Assembly (NCBI GenBank): GCA_963836605.1
Contig: CAWIKB010000014.1
Location: 248,001 to 312,000, forward strand
DNA from: Bog-473 sp963836605
GTDB taxonomy: Bacteria; Actinomycetota; Acidimicrobiia; Acidimicrobiales; RAAP-2
DNA: 64,000 nt
Direction of reading: 5' to 3'
Shown here: positions 7,693-17,084 of the stretch, piece by piece
How positions within the stretch are numbered: position 1 is the first letter of the stretch
Layout of the letters: the number at the start of each line of letters is the position of its first letter
Notes under the pieces: generated by a model
What the model saw: the letters and a program-made list of their open reading frames with translations, nothing else
Told to the model about the DNA's origin: nothing
The model's database searches: none
Position numbers and translations under genes: made by a program

Positions 7693-9568
7693 ATGGCCGA
7701 GGTCCCCTTCGTTTCGCTCTACCGACGCTTCCGCCCGGGGCGCTTCGACGAACTTCGCGGGCAGGATCACGTCGTGCGCGCCCTGCGGAGCGCCGTGCGC
7801 GACGACCGGGTGTCGCACGCCTATCTCTTCAGTGGGCCGCGGGGCACCGGCAAGACCTCGTCCGCCCGGATACTGGCCAAGGCGCTCAACTGTGCCAATC
7901 CGGTTGACGGCGAGCCGTGCGGGATCTGTCTGTCGTGCACCGAGATCACCCAGGGCACGTCGCTCGATGTCCACGAGCTGGACGCGGCCTCCAACAACGG
8001 CGTCGAGGCCATGCGCGATCTGGTGGCCCACGCTGCGCTCGGTACCCCCGGCCGATGGAAGGTCTACATCGTCGACGAGGTCCACATGCTGTCCAACGCA
8101 GCTGCCAATGCGCTTCTCAAGACGCTGGAGGAGCCACCGAGCCACGTGGTCTTCGTCCTGGCCACCACTGATCCCCAGAAGGTTCCCCCGACCATTCGGA
8201 GCCGGACCCAGCATCTCGAGTTCCGGCTCCTCGGCGCGGACACCCTCCATGACCTGTTGGCCTCGGTCAAGGAACAGGCCGGGCTCGCCGTTGACGAGGA
8301 ATCGGTGCAGGCCGCCGTGCGCCGGGGCCGGGGATCGGCCCGCGACGCGCTGTCGGCCCTGGACCAGGTGGCCGCGGCGGGCTCCTCCGATGCCGCCCGC
8401 CCGGAATCGGGCGCCCTGCTGAACGCGCTGGCCGCCGGCGACGGCACGGGGGTTCTGGTCGCACTGAACGAACTCCTGGCCGGCGGTTGGGGTCCGCAAC
8501 AGCTGGCCACCGAACTGATCGACGACCTACGCCAGGTCTTCCTGGCGGCACTCGCCCCCGACCTGTGCGCGGTGTCAGGTCCCGAGCGCTCCCGGTTCAT
8601 CTCCCGGGCCCAGGAGATGGGGCTGGCGCGGGTGGTGCGGGCCATGGAGGTCCTGGGCCGCGGGCTGATCGACATGCGCGAAGCCCCCGACGCCCAGGTC
8701 GTCCTCGAAATCGCCCTGGTGCGGACGGCCCGTCCCGATCTCGATCAGAGCGTGGAAGCTCTGGTCGAGCGGGTCAGTGCGCTGGAGCGGGCATTGTCCT
8801 CGGGCCCCACAGGTGAGCGCGCCGGGGCCGCGCCGGCACCGCGTGGCGCCCCGGCACCGAGTGCCCGGCCCGCACCCGAGGCCCGAGCCCGCGCCCGAGG
8901 CCCGGCCCGCGCCCGAAGGAGACATCGGTCGGCGTCCATCGGTGGGGGCGGTGCGGCGTCGCCAGAGTGGTGCGTCGCCACCAGAACCCGGGCCGGCCCC
9001 GGAGGCGGCGCCACCGGCTGCGGCGGGCGCAGAAGTGCCGAGTACCGGAACACCGAGCACCGGAACACCGAGCACCGGAACACCGAGCACCGAAGCGCCG
9101 AACGTGGTGCCGTCACCACCGGGGCGGACGGGTGCGGTCATTGACCGGGACGGCCTGACGGAGGCCTGGGGCGATGGCATTCTGGGGAGCCTCCCCGCTC
9201 GGGTCAAAGCCCTCTACAGCGGGGGACGTTTCGTGGCGGTCGACCAGGAGGGGGCCCAATTCGCTCTGCCGTCTGCCCCGCACCGCGACCGCTGTGCCGA
9301 GCTGGCGCCCCAGGTGGAGGCGGCGCTGGCCGCGCACTTCGGATCGCCGGTCCACCTGGTTCTGGTGGTTGACGGGGCAGATCCGCCGGCCCCGGTCGCG
9401 CCAGGTGGGTCCCGGAACTCGACCGACGCTCGCGCCGAACCGGGCCTCGAGCCCGATGAGGTCGATCCGGACGAATTCCGGGCGGCCACGGTCGAGACTG
9501 ATCAGGCTTCGGCCGCCGAGGCCCGCCTCCTCGAAGCCTTCCCCGGAGCCAGCGAGGTGGCGGAGTAG
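7693..9568 (+). CDS. dnaX: DNA polymerase III subunit tau/gamma (frame break in the linker)
   Basis: Clamp-loader ATPase of the replicase. Domain I has Walker A GPRGTGKTS (residues 48-56), a zinc site (LNCAN, CGICLSC), Walker B DEVHML and sensor IRSRTQ; domains II-III follow to about residue 390. The first ~395 codons read in frame 1. From about 8881, in a Pro/Ala/Glu-rich linker, the correct reading moves to frame 2 (PEPAPEARPAPEG, then the tau-specific domain LTEAWGDGILGSLPARVKAL) to TAG 9566-9568. Staying in frame 1 would end at 9144 after a nonsense tail. The shift is +1, not the -1 on an A-rich slippery site known for E. coli gamma, and a sequence error is likely. A TPSTG repeat lies in the linker. 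recR follows with no gap. Confidence 0.88.
9041..9100 (+). repeat. 15-bp tandem repeat in the dnaX linker
   Basis: Four adjacent copies of a unit close to AGCACCGGAACACCG (9041, 9056, 9071, 9086), encoding P-S-T-G-T repeats. The first has one and the last three differences. It is a low-complexity interdomain linker, probably variable between strains. Confidence 0.85.
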
Positions 9569-10171
9569 GTGTACACCGGACCCCTCCGTGCCCTCATCGA
9601 TGAGTTGAGCCGTCTTCCGGGCATCGGGCCGAAGTCGGCCCAGCGCATCGCCTTCTACATCTTGAAGGTGCCGACCGAAGATGCGCATCGTCTCTCCGAC
9701 GCCATCGTCGCGGTCAAGGCACGGACCACCCTGTGCGACCGGTGCTTCAACGTGGCCGAGGGCGGGGCGCTGTGTGCCGTGTGCAGCGACGACCGGCGTG
9801 ACGGCACCATTCTCTGTGTGGTCGAAGATCCCCGCGACATCGTGGCGGTGGAGCGTACGTCCCAGTTCGAGGGCCGCTACCACGTGCTGGGCGGCGCCCT
9901 GAACCCGCTCGAAGGCATCGGTCCCGATCAACTGAAGGTGCGTGAGCTCTTGAGCCGGATCGATGAGGGTCTGATCAAAGAGGTCATCGTGTGCACCAAC
10001 CCGAATCTGGAGGGGGAGGCCACGGCGATGTACGTGGCTCGACTGCTGACCCCACTCGGCGTGGTGGTGTCCAAGCTGGCCAGCGGGCTCCCGGTCGGGG
10101 GGGACCTGGAGTATGCCGACGAGCTCACGCTGGGCCGAGCGTTGGAGGGTCGGCGCACCCTCGAAGTCTGA
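9569..10171 (+). CDS. recR: Recombination protein RecR
   Basis: DNA-binding member of the RecFOR pathway that helps load RecA at gaps. The 200-residue protein has the helix-hairpin-helix LPGIGPKSAQRIAF, a four-cysteine zinc finger (CDRCFNVAEGGALCAVC), a Toprim domain (ILCVVEDPRD) and the Walker-like C-terminus GLPVGGDLEYADELT. GTG 9569 immediately follows the dnaX stop, so translation is coupled. The ybaB-family gene usually found between dnaX and recR is absent here. Confidence 0.95.
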   Translation: MYTGPLRALIDELSRLPGIGPKSAQRIAFYILKVPTEDAHRLSDAIVAVKARTTLCDRCFNVAEGGALCAVCSDDRRDGTILCVVEDPRDIVAVERTSQFEGRYHVLGGALNPLEGIGPDQLKVRELLSRIDEGLIKEVIVCTNPNLEGEATAMYVARLLTPLGVVVSKLASGLPVGGDLEYADELTLGRALEGRRTLEV

Positions 10172-10188
10172 GCCCCGGCGCCTGCTCG

Positions 10189-10194
10189 TAAACT
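10189..10194 (+). promoter_or_regulatory. -10 hexamer TAAACT, leaderless start of asd
   Basis: TAAACT is followed by 6 nt and ATG 10201. Although recR ends only 29 bp upstream, asd therefore probably has its own promoter. Confidence 0.55.
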
Positions 10195-10200
10195 CTGGGG

Positions 10201-11226
10201 ATGCGAATTGCCATTGTCGGCGCCACCGGCCAGGTGGGCGTCGTCCTGCGCTCCATCTTGGCCGAACGCGCCTTCCCGGTGGAGGAGATGCGTTACCTGG
10301 CCTCGGCCCGCTCGGCCGGGACCACCCTGCCCTGGGGCGACCGCGACATCGTCGTCGAGGACGCCGAGGTGGCGGATCTGTCCGGGATCGACCTGGCACT
10401 GTGCTCGGCCCCGGCATCGGTGTCGCGGACCCTGGCTCCCCGACTGGCCCAGGCCGGCGCGATCGTGATCGACAATTCATCGGCCTGGCGCATGGATCCC
10501 GACGTCCCCTTGGTCGTGCCCGAAGCCAACCCTGCCGCGCTGGCTTCGATCCCCAAGGGCATCGTGGCCAATCCGAACTGCACGACGATGGTGGCCATAC
10601 CGGTGCTCAAGGCACTGCATGACGCGGCGGGACTCGAGCGCCTGATCATCTCCACGTATCAAGCGGTCTCGGGCGGCGGCGTCGAGGCCGTCCGCGAGCT
10701 GGCGGAGCAGTTGGCCAAGACAGTCGACCGGGCCCAAGATCTCACGTTCGACGGCGGTGCGGTGGACTACCCGCCGTACTCGGTCTACGCCGCACCCATC
10801 GCCCACAACGTGCTGCCGCTGCAGTTCAGTATCGTCGACGACGGGTCGCTCGAAACGGACGAGGAGCAGAAGTACCGCAACGAGAGCCGGAAGATCCTGG
10901 ACCTCCCTGACCTGGCCGTGACGTGCACCTGTGTCCGGGTACCGGTCTTCACCGGCCATTCGGCCTCCATCGTCGCCGAGTTCAAGCGTGAACTCTCCGT
11001 GGAGACGGCCACCGAGGTCCTGGCGGCCGCACCCGGCGTCGCCCTGGCCGAGCTCCCCACCCCGCTCATGGCGGCCGGTGGCGACCTCGCGTATGTGGGA
11101 CGGCTGCGGCGGGCGCAGGGCGCGCCGCACGCGCTGGCCTTCTTCGTGGCCGGCGACAACCTCCGCAAGGGGGCGGCCCTCAACGTCGTGCAGATAGCGG
11201 AGGCGCTCCTGGCGGATCGCCGCTGA
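10201..11226 (+). CDS. asd: Aspartate-semialdehyde dehydrogenase
   Basis: Reduces L-4-aspartyl phosphate to L-aspartate semialdehyde with NADPH, the branch point for lysine/diaminopimelate, threonine and methionine. The N-terminal Rossmann motif is VGATGQVG; the catalytic cysteine is Cys127 in NPNCTT; SGGGVEAV and a substrate-binding RVPVFTGHS follow. At 341 residues it is full length. Its usual partner aspartokinase is not adjacent but lies at 49.9-51.1 kb. Confidence 0.95.
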   Translation: MRIAIVGATGQVGVVLRSILAERAFPVEEMRYLASARSAGTTLPWGDRDIVVEDAEVADLSGIDLALCSAPASVSRTLAPRLAQAGAIVIDNSSAWRMDPDVPLVVPEANPAALASIPKGIVANPNCTTMVAIPVLKALHDAAGLERLIISTYQAVSGGGVEAVRELAEQLAKTVDRAQDLTFDGGAVDYPPYSVYAAPIAHNVLPLQFSIVDDGSLETDEEQKYRNESRKILDLPDLAVTCTCVRVPVFTGHSASIVAEFKRELSVETATEVLAAAPGVALAELPTPLMAAGGDLAYVGRLRRAQGAPHALAFFVAGDNLRKGAALNVVQIAEALLADRR

Positions 11227-11269
11227 CGGAGCGGTCCGAGCAGACCGAACGTTCAGTCCGGCCGGAACT

Positions 11270-12016
11270 TCAGTCCGGCCCGGATGACCCGGGCTCGGGA
11301 CCGCCGACGACCAGCGCCGACATGCGCCGAGCCAGGTTCACCGCGTGGTCGCCGAAGCGTTCATAGAAGCGCGCCACCATGGCCAGTTCAATGGCCACCG
11401 GCAGCGGCATGGTCCCCGCCACCAGCTCGGCGGTCAACGTGACATGGAGGTCATCCAGCTCATCGTCGAGATCGTCAATGGCATTGGCCGCGGTGGCAGA
11501 GCGCTCGGCAAAGGCATCGGCTGTGCTGCGCCAGATGGTGGTCGCCACCTCTCCCATGCGTTCGACCAGGCCGCGGCTGCGAGCTGACATCTCGGCGCCC
11601 AGGCCTCGGGCCGCACGCCGGGCGATGTGCTCGGCCAGGTCACCGTTGCGCTCCATGTCGGGGAGCATGCGCAGGATGGCCACCATCTCGCGGCGCTCGT
11701 CAGACGTCGTCTCGCCGTGGACGAGCTGGTGCTGCACCGACTGGGAGATGTCCCTGATGAGTTGGTCAATGAGGTCATCGCGCTGGACGAGCACCTTGGC
11801 CGCTTCCCGGTCGCCGGCCAGGAGGGCATGGGTGGCGCCCGCGATACCCTCGCCGACCAGGGCGAAGACCTGAGCGAAGAGCCGGTCGACCTCGTGGGGC
11901 TCGGGAATGGTCGGCCAGAGGGGCTGTTCCATGACCAGGGGCCCAGAAACCGCTGCGCCGCCCTCCTCCTCGACTCCGCCCGCCCGCCGGACACTCCCGC
12001 CAATTCGAAATGCCAT
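11270..12016 (-). CDS. phoU: PhoU domain protein (phosphate transport/signalling regulator)
   Basis: Predicted all-helical PhoU-type regulator of the PstSCAB transporter and phosphate two-component signalling. Two PhoU repeats are visible, each ending in an acidic metal-binding helix (LPDMERNGDLAEHIARRA and ARFYERFGDHAVNLARR). ATG 12016 (MAFRIGG) is chosen because a TAGCGT hexamer ends 7 nt before it, which fits a leaderless start. The first ~30 residues are then a flexible extension; internal ATG 11932 (MEQPLWP) is the alternative. Divergent from rmuC. No pst genes are in the window. Confidence 0.85.
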   Translation of the reverse strand: MAFRIGGSVRRAGGVEEEGGAAVSGPLVMEQPLWPTIPEPHEVDRLFAQVFALVGEGIAGATHALLAGDREAAKVLVQRDDLIDQLIRDISQSVQHQLVHGETTSDERREMVAILRMLPDMERNGDLAEHIARRAARGLGAEMSARSRGLVERMGEVATTIWRSTADAFAERSATAANAIDDLDDELDDLHVTLTAELVAGTMPLPVAIELAMVARFYERFGDHAVNLARRMSALVVGGPEPGSSGPD

Positions 12017-12023
12017 CAAGGCA

Positions 12024-12029
12024 ACGCTA
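12024..12029 (-). promoter_or_regulatory. -10 hexamer TAGCGT, leaderless start of phoU
   Basis: TAGCGT ends 7 nt before ATG 12016. It decides between three candidate starts for phoU. Confidence 0.5.
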
Positions 12030-12098
12030 CCGGCTCACCTGGCCACGATTTCACCGCCGGGCGGCGCTCCATACCCCATTCCTGATACACCCCCCCGT

Positions 12099-12104
12099 TA
12101 CGCT
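12099..12104 (+). promoter_or_regulatory. -10 hexamer TACGCT, leaderless start of rmuC
   Basis: TACGCT ends 6 nt before GTG 12111, 70 bp from the divergent phoU hexamer. Confidence 0.5.
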
Positions 12105-12110
12105 GCTCAC

Positions 12111-13545
12111 GTGGTCATCGGGATTGTCATCGGGCTCGTCGCGGGGTTGGCGTTGGGCGTCGCCCTTTACGCCGCCCGCCAGTCCAAGGTCAACGCGGAA
12201 GCGCGGACGGCCGAAGCTCGCCTCAGCGACGCGCGTGCGGCTCTGGGCGACCTGACCTCCCAGTTGCAGACGGCCACCACGACGGCTGCCGCGGCCGAGA
12301 CAGCGCGGGCCGTTTTGGCGGCTGAGCTGGAACTCTCGAGAAGATCGGAAGAGGAAGGCCGCAGCCGATCCGAGCTCGAGCGGCAACGACTGGCCGGCGC
12401 GTTTGCCGAGCTGTCCGCAGAGGCACTCAAGGCGAACAACGAGCAGTTCCTCGCCCTGGCCGAAACCAAGCTCAGCCAGGCCCAGACCGTGGCCGAGGGG
12501 GATCTGACGCAGCGCCAGCAGGCCATCGCCCAGCTGCTCGGGCCACTGAGCGAGACGCTGGCCCGCTACGAACTGGGGCTCAAGCAGATCGAGGTGGAAC
12601 GAAAGGGCGCCTACGAGGGATTGAGCGAGAAGGTGGCCCAACTCACCCTGGGCAATGAACAACTCCAGAAAGAAACCCGCAACCTGGTCACCGCACTCCG
12701 TTCACCTCAGACCCGGGGCCGTTGGGGAGAGATCCAGCTCCGCCGGGTGGTGGAGATGGCCGGCATGCTCGAGCACTGTGACTTCGACGAGCAGGTCTCG
12801 ACCAACAGCGACGACGGGCGACTGCGACCAGACATGATCGTCCATCTTCCCGGTGGCGGAGAGATCGTGGTCGACGCCAAGGTCCCGCTCGACGCCTTCC
12901 TCAAGCTCATCGACGCCGATACCGACGAGGACCGGGCGCTCCACGCGACCGCGCACGCGCGCCAACTGCGCACCCATGTCGACCAATTGTCCAAGAAGGA
13001 GTATTGGAAGCAGTTCGGGCAGGCACCCCAACAGGTCGTGGCCTTCATACCCGGGGACCAGCTGCTCTCGGCCGCCTACGAATCCGACCCCACGCTGCAG
13101 GAGCACGCCATGGCCAACAACGTGCTCCTCACCACGCCGACGTTGTTGATCGCCGTGTTGCGGGCCGCCTCCTTCGGATGGCGACAGGAGAAATTGGCGG
13201 ACAACGCACGAAAGGTCCAGTCGTTGGGGGCCGAGCTCTACGAGCGCCTGCGCACCATGACCACCCACATGCAGACGCTGCAGCGCAGCCTGGCCGCGAG
13301 CGTGACGGCCTACAACAGGGCGGTGGGCTCGCTCGAGTCCGCGCGTGCTCGTCTCGGCCCGGCAGTTCCCCGAGCTCGGCGTCGTGGGCAACGAGACCGA
13401 GGGAATCGCCGAACTCACTCCCATCGAGGGATCACCACGCCTCCTCCAGGCGGTCGAACTGGTGGACGAAGACCGCGAGCCAGGGCCCGGGATCGGCCTC
13501 GTGCCACCGGTGTTGTCGGAGGGCGACACGGCCGCCACGCCCTAG
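12111..13545 (+). CDS. rmuC: DNA recombination protein RmuC (frame break near C-terminus)
   Basis: A membrane-anchored protein that limits recombination at inverted repeats and is a predicted nuclease of the PD-(D/E)XK fold. It starts at GTG 12111 with one membrane helix (VIGIVIGLVAGLALGVALYA), then ~150 residues of coiled coil, then the core: RGRWGEIQLRRVVEMAGM, RPDMIVHLPGG, VVDAKVPLDAFL (nuclease-like DxK), FIPGDQLLSAA and LLTTPTLLIAVL. Near 13335-13343 the frame moves by one base (tccgcgcgtg); downstream the family C-terminus is recovered (VLVSARQFPELGVVGNETE) to TAG 13543-13545. One extra base is the simplest reading. Confidence 0.85.
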
Positions 13546-13653
13546 TGGAGGTGGCACCGGCAGTACGTTGTGGCTGAGGACCCCTCATGATGCACCTCTG
13601 TCCACGGCCAGATTGATCGTGGCGCCCCTCGCGTTCGCCTCGACAAGAGACTT

Positions 13654-16600
13654 TCAGTCGGAAACGATCTCCCGCCCGGCGGCAACGACCTCGCGGACGT
13701 GCCCCACGGCCGACGTCCAGGTCGGACAGATGGCGCTCAACGGCGCCATCGGGCGTGAGGAAGATGAACGTCACCCGAACGACTGGTTCGGCGGTGGAAG
13801 CACCGATCATGAGGGCGTACGAGGCGCCCTGTAGCCGGTAGCCCTCGACCCGTCGGTCCAACGCGTCGGAGTCAGAGGTCGACGCGGTCTTGTAGTCGAT
13901 GACCACCAGCCCTTCGGGCCCGCGGTAAAGGAGGTCGATGTACCCCTCGAGGAGGCGGCCTTCGAGAGGCGTGCACACGTAGATCTCCCTCCAGTGCGGC
14001 GAGCCGGCGGCCTCGCACCACCGACGCCGAACCCAGCGCATGGAGGACCAGCGTGCGCACGTCTACGGCCCGGTCCCGCACGGCCTCCGCCTCGCACTGG
14101 GCCACCAGCGCCTCGTCGAGGCCGGCCCCGCTGGCCAGGTCGATGGTCTGGAGCACGCCGTGGACGGCCCGTCCTACGGCCGTCCCGTAGCGGCCCTTGA
14201 GCCACGGTGGCAGGTCGAGGTCGCGCGGTCGCTTCTGGAGTCCGGGATCGGGCTCCTCCTCGCTGTCGGGCTCGCCCTGGTCGGTCAGGGCCGTGGCTGC
14301 CACCGTGGTCGGGCGAGAGGCGAGCAGAAGCGCAGCCGTCCGCTCGGCCGCCCACTCGTCGAAAGGCGGCGGAGGCGTCGGCGGTTTCACGACGACCGGG
14401 TGAAGCTCATCCGTCGGCCGGCGCCGCCGTCGGGCAGGTCCTCGATCGCGCTCGCCCATGCCGGCCAGTAGGAGCTCGGCGTTCGTGCGCGCCTTGGGCT
14501 CCGGCTCCTTGGCCCGCGTCCTTGCGGTGCACCGACACCACCAGGTGGTCACGTGCCCTCGTGCACGCCACGTACAGCAGGCGGATCCGCTCGTGGAGGC
14601 CCATCTGCTCGTCGATCGGCGCCCAGTCCACGTACTCCTCGGTGCTGACCATCTTGCCGAACTTGTAGCCCACCCCGCCGGTCGCCGGAAACACCACCTC
14701 GGCGGGCGCCGATCGCCCCGATGGGGCGGTCGACATGCCCGAGACGATCGTGATCGGGAACTCCAGACCCTTGGCGCCGTGGATGGTCAGGATCCGCACG
14801 GCGTCGTCGTCGCTCTCGGGCAGGATCGACTCGGTCACCCGGGCGCCCTCGGCCGTCTGCACGGCCACCCAGTGCAGGTACTGGCGCAGGTTGCCGCCGG
14901 TCGCCTCGCTCCAGGCCCGGGCCTGGTCGATGACGAAGCGCAGGCGCCGCCACACGTCGCGGGGCCGGCCCTCGGCGAACCCGAGCTCAAGCGCCCGTCG
15001 GTCACGGGCAATGCTGCCCGAGCAGCTCGGACGGGGCGGACCACGTGCGCTGCGTCGTAGAGCGACCGCAGGTAGTGCCAGGCCGGCCCGCACCGGATCA
15101 TCGGGCGGAACCGTGTCGGGCTGGTCGGCGAGGTAGCTCCAGCGGCCCTTGCGCTCCCACTTGAACCGGAACAGGTCGTCGTCGCCACACGCCGAGCAGC
15201 GGCGTGCGCAGCGCCGAGACGATGTGGAGGTAGTTGGTCGGGTCGTCGACGGCCCGCAGCACCATGAGCAGGTCGCGTACGGCCCGGCTGGCGTAGACCA
15301 GGGAGCTGGTCTCGGCCCGAAAGGCGATACCGGCCTGCTCGAAGGCGTCCTCCAGGAAGGGGAGCGACGTCCGCGCCGGCACCAGGACGGTGATGTCGCC
15401 GAGTCGGGCCGGCCGCCACGCGCCGTCCTTGTCGCTGACGTCCCATCCTTCGTCCATGATCCGGGTGACCGTCAGCGGCCACTTCGCTCGCCTCGGCGGC
15501 GCGCAGCTCGTCGGCCAGCGTGCCCTTGGGATGCTCGTCGTCGCCCGATGATCGCCACCGGCGGGCCCGATGTGCGGGGCCGGCCGGGTCGGCGTCCAGC
15601 GACAGATACTCGGGCTGCGAGTCGATGTCGCCGGCACGCATCGTCGATCGGTTCGCCCATGAGGGTCGAGAAGGTGTGCGTTGACCCAGCGATGATCGGC
15701 TCGACGGTCCGGAAGTTGGCGCTGAGCTCGACGACGCCGCCGGCCTCGGGCCCAAAGCGTCGGCGGCGCTCGCAAGAACGTGGCGATGTCGGCCCGGCGG
15801 AAGCGGTAGATCGACTGCTTGGGGTCGCCCACGACGAAGAGGTGCCCGGGAGCCACGTCCACCTCCTCCCACGGCTCGCTCCCTGCCGCTCGTGGCGCGG
15901 GTCGGCGGCGGCGATGCGCACGGCCAGCTCGATCTGGATGGGGTCGGTGTCCTGGAATTCGTCGAGCAGCAGCCGGTGGTAGCGCTCGTGCAGGGTCGCG
16001 CGCACGGTCGGGCCGTGCTCCGCGTCGCGCAGCAGGGCTCGGGCCAGGACGAGCAGATCGTGGAACTCAAGCTGGCCGGCCCGCTGACGTGCCTCGGCAC
16101 TGGCCAAGGTGAAGGCCCGGATGGCGCTTCCGAGCCGACGTGCGCACGCGTTGGCGACCTCTGCGCGGACGCCCTCGAGGGCGTCCCCGGCATCGGCGAC
16201 GCTGGCCCTCAGCTCGGCCAGGTCGCAGTCCCAGGAGGCCTTCTTCCCGAGACCCCCGACCCGGAAGCTGGGCAACTTGGGATTGGCCTACGGACCGAGA
16301 GCCTCGAGGAGGTCGAGCTCGTCCTCGATGGCAGCCAAGCTCCGCCATTCGCTCGTGCGATCTCGTCGAGGCGTTCCCGCAGCTTGTCGCTCGGGTCGTG
16401 ACAGGGCGTCGGCGCAGACGCGCCGGATGGCCGCGGCGGCGGACGCAAAGAGCTGGTGCACCGACGGTGGGTCGGGCGTTGCCTCGGGCACCCGCTCGTC
16501 GCACGAGGTCCCAGTTGTCGTCGAAGGCCTCGGCCAGCGAGCGCAGGGCTCTGGGCTTCACGCCCGAGGCGAACAGCAGCAGCACGGTGCGCTCGAGTTC

Positions 16601-17084
16601 GGGGTCGGCCAGGAGCTGGTCGTGAAAGGACGACCAGCGCGCGTCGAAGGCCACCGACGAGCTGACCTCGTCGAGCACCTCGACCCGCGGCGGGAGCCCG
16701 GCCTCGACCGGGTGCTCGGAGAGCAGGCGCTGGGCGAACGAGTGGAGCGTGCCGATGGCTGCGCCGTCGAGCTGGTCGAGGGCCACCCGGGCGCGCTCGC
16801 CGCGGGCGCCGTCGGGATCCGCTTCGGCCGCCTTCTCCAGTTCGGCCCTGATCCGATCGCGCAGCTCGGCCCCCGCCTTTTCGGTGAAGGTGATGGCCGC
16901 CACCCGGCGAAGTTCGACGTGCCCGCCCAGCACCAGCGCCAGGACCCGCTGGACCAAGGCCGACGTCTTCCCCGACCCCGCTCCGGCTTCGACGAAGAGC
17001 GTGGCCTCGAGCTCGCTGCTCGATCCGATCGCGAGCCGCCTGATCGGGTGGAGGTGCCGCGGCGTCGGGCGTCTGCTCAGGCAT
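13654..17084 (-). pseudogene. AddA-like UvrD-family helicase/RecB-type nuclease, reading frame broken many times
   Basis: The helicase-nuclease subunit of an AddAB-type double-strand-break end-processing enzyme. Motifs survive in succession but in changing frames: EAGAGSGKTSALVQRV (Walker A, ~16970-16990), AITFTEKAGAELRDRI, GTLHSFAQRLLSEHP, LLLDEFQDTDPIQIEL, FVVGDPKQSIYRFRRADI, LTIHGAKGLEFPITIV, RIRLLYVACTRARDHLVV, and a C-terminal nuclease GLVVIDYKTA. Correct reading needs roughly fifteen frame changes, the first about 60 nt after ATG 17084, and an in-frame TAG lies at 16290-16288. The recovered end is EVVAAGREIVSD with TGA at 13656-13654. Total span, ~1,140 codons, is normal. ATG 17084 overlaps the addB stop by 8 nt. 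Either a decayed gene or a badly read stretch; motif preservation favours the latter. Confidence 0.7.
16288..16290 (-). other. In-frame TAG inside the addA-like gene
   Basis: Between DELDLLEALGP and ANPKLPSFRVGG, which read in the same frame, stands a TAG. A CAG codon at this place would restore the frame, so this is a substitution-type lesion rather than an indel. Confidence 0.6.

Noticed and set aside
8870..8900. Programmed -1 frameshift as in E. coli dnaX
   Set aside because: No slippery A-rich heptamer or downstream pseudoknot; the shift needed is +1 and other genes here carry similar accidental breaks.
9041..9100. Could the short repeats be CRISPR?
   Set aside because: Units are contiguous without spacers and in frame in dnaX. 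No regularly spaced repeat array exists in the window.
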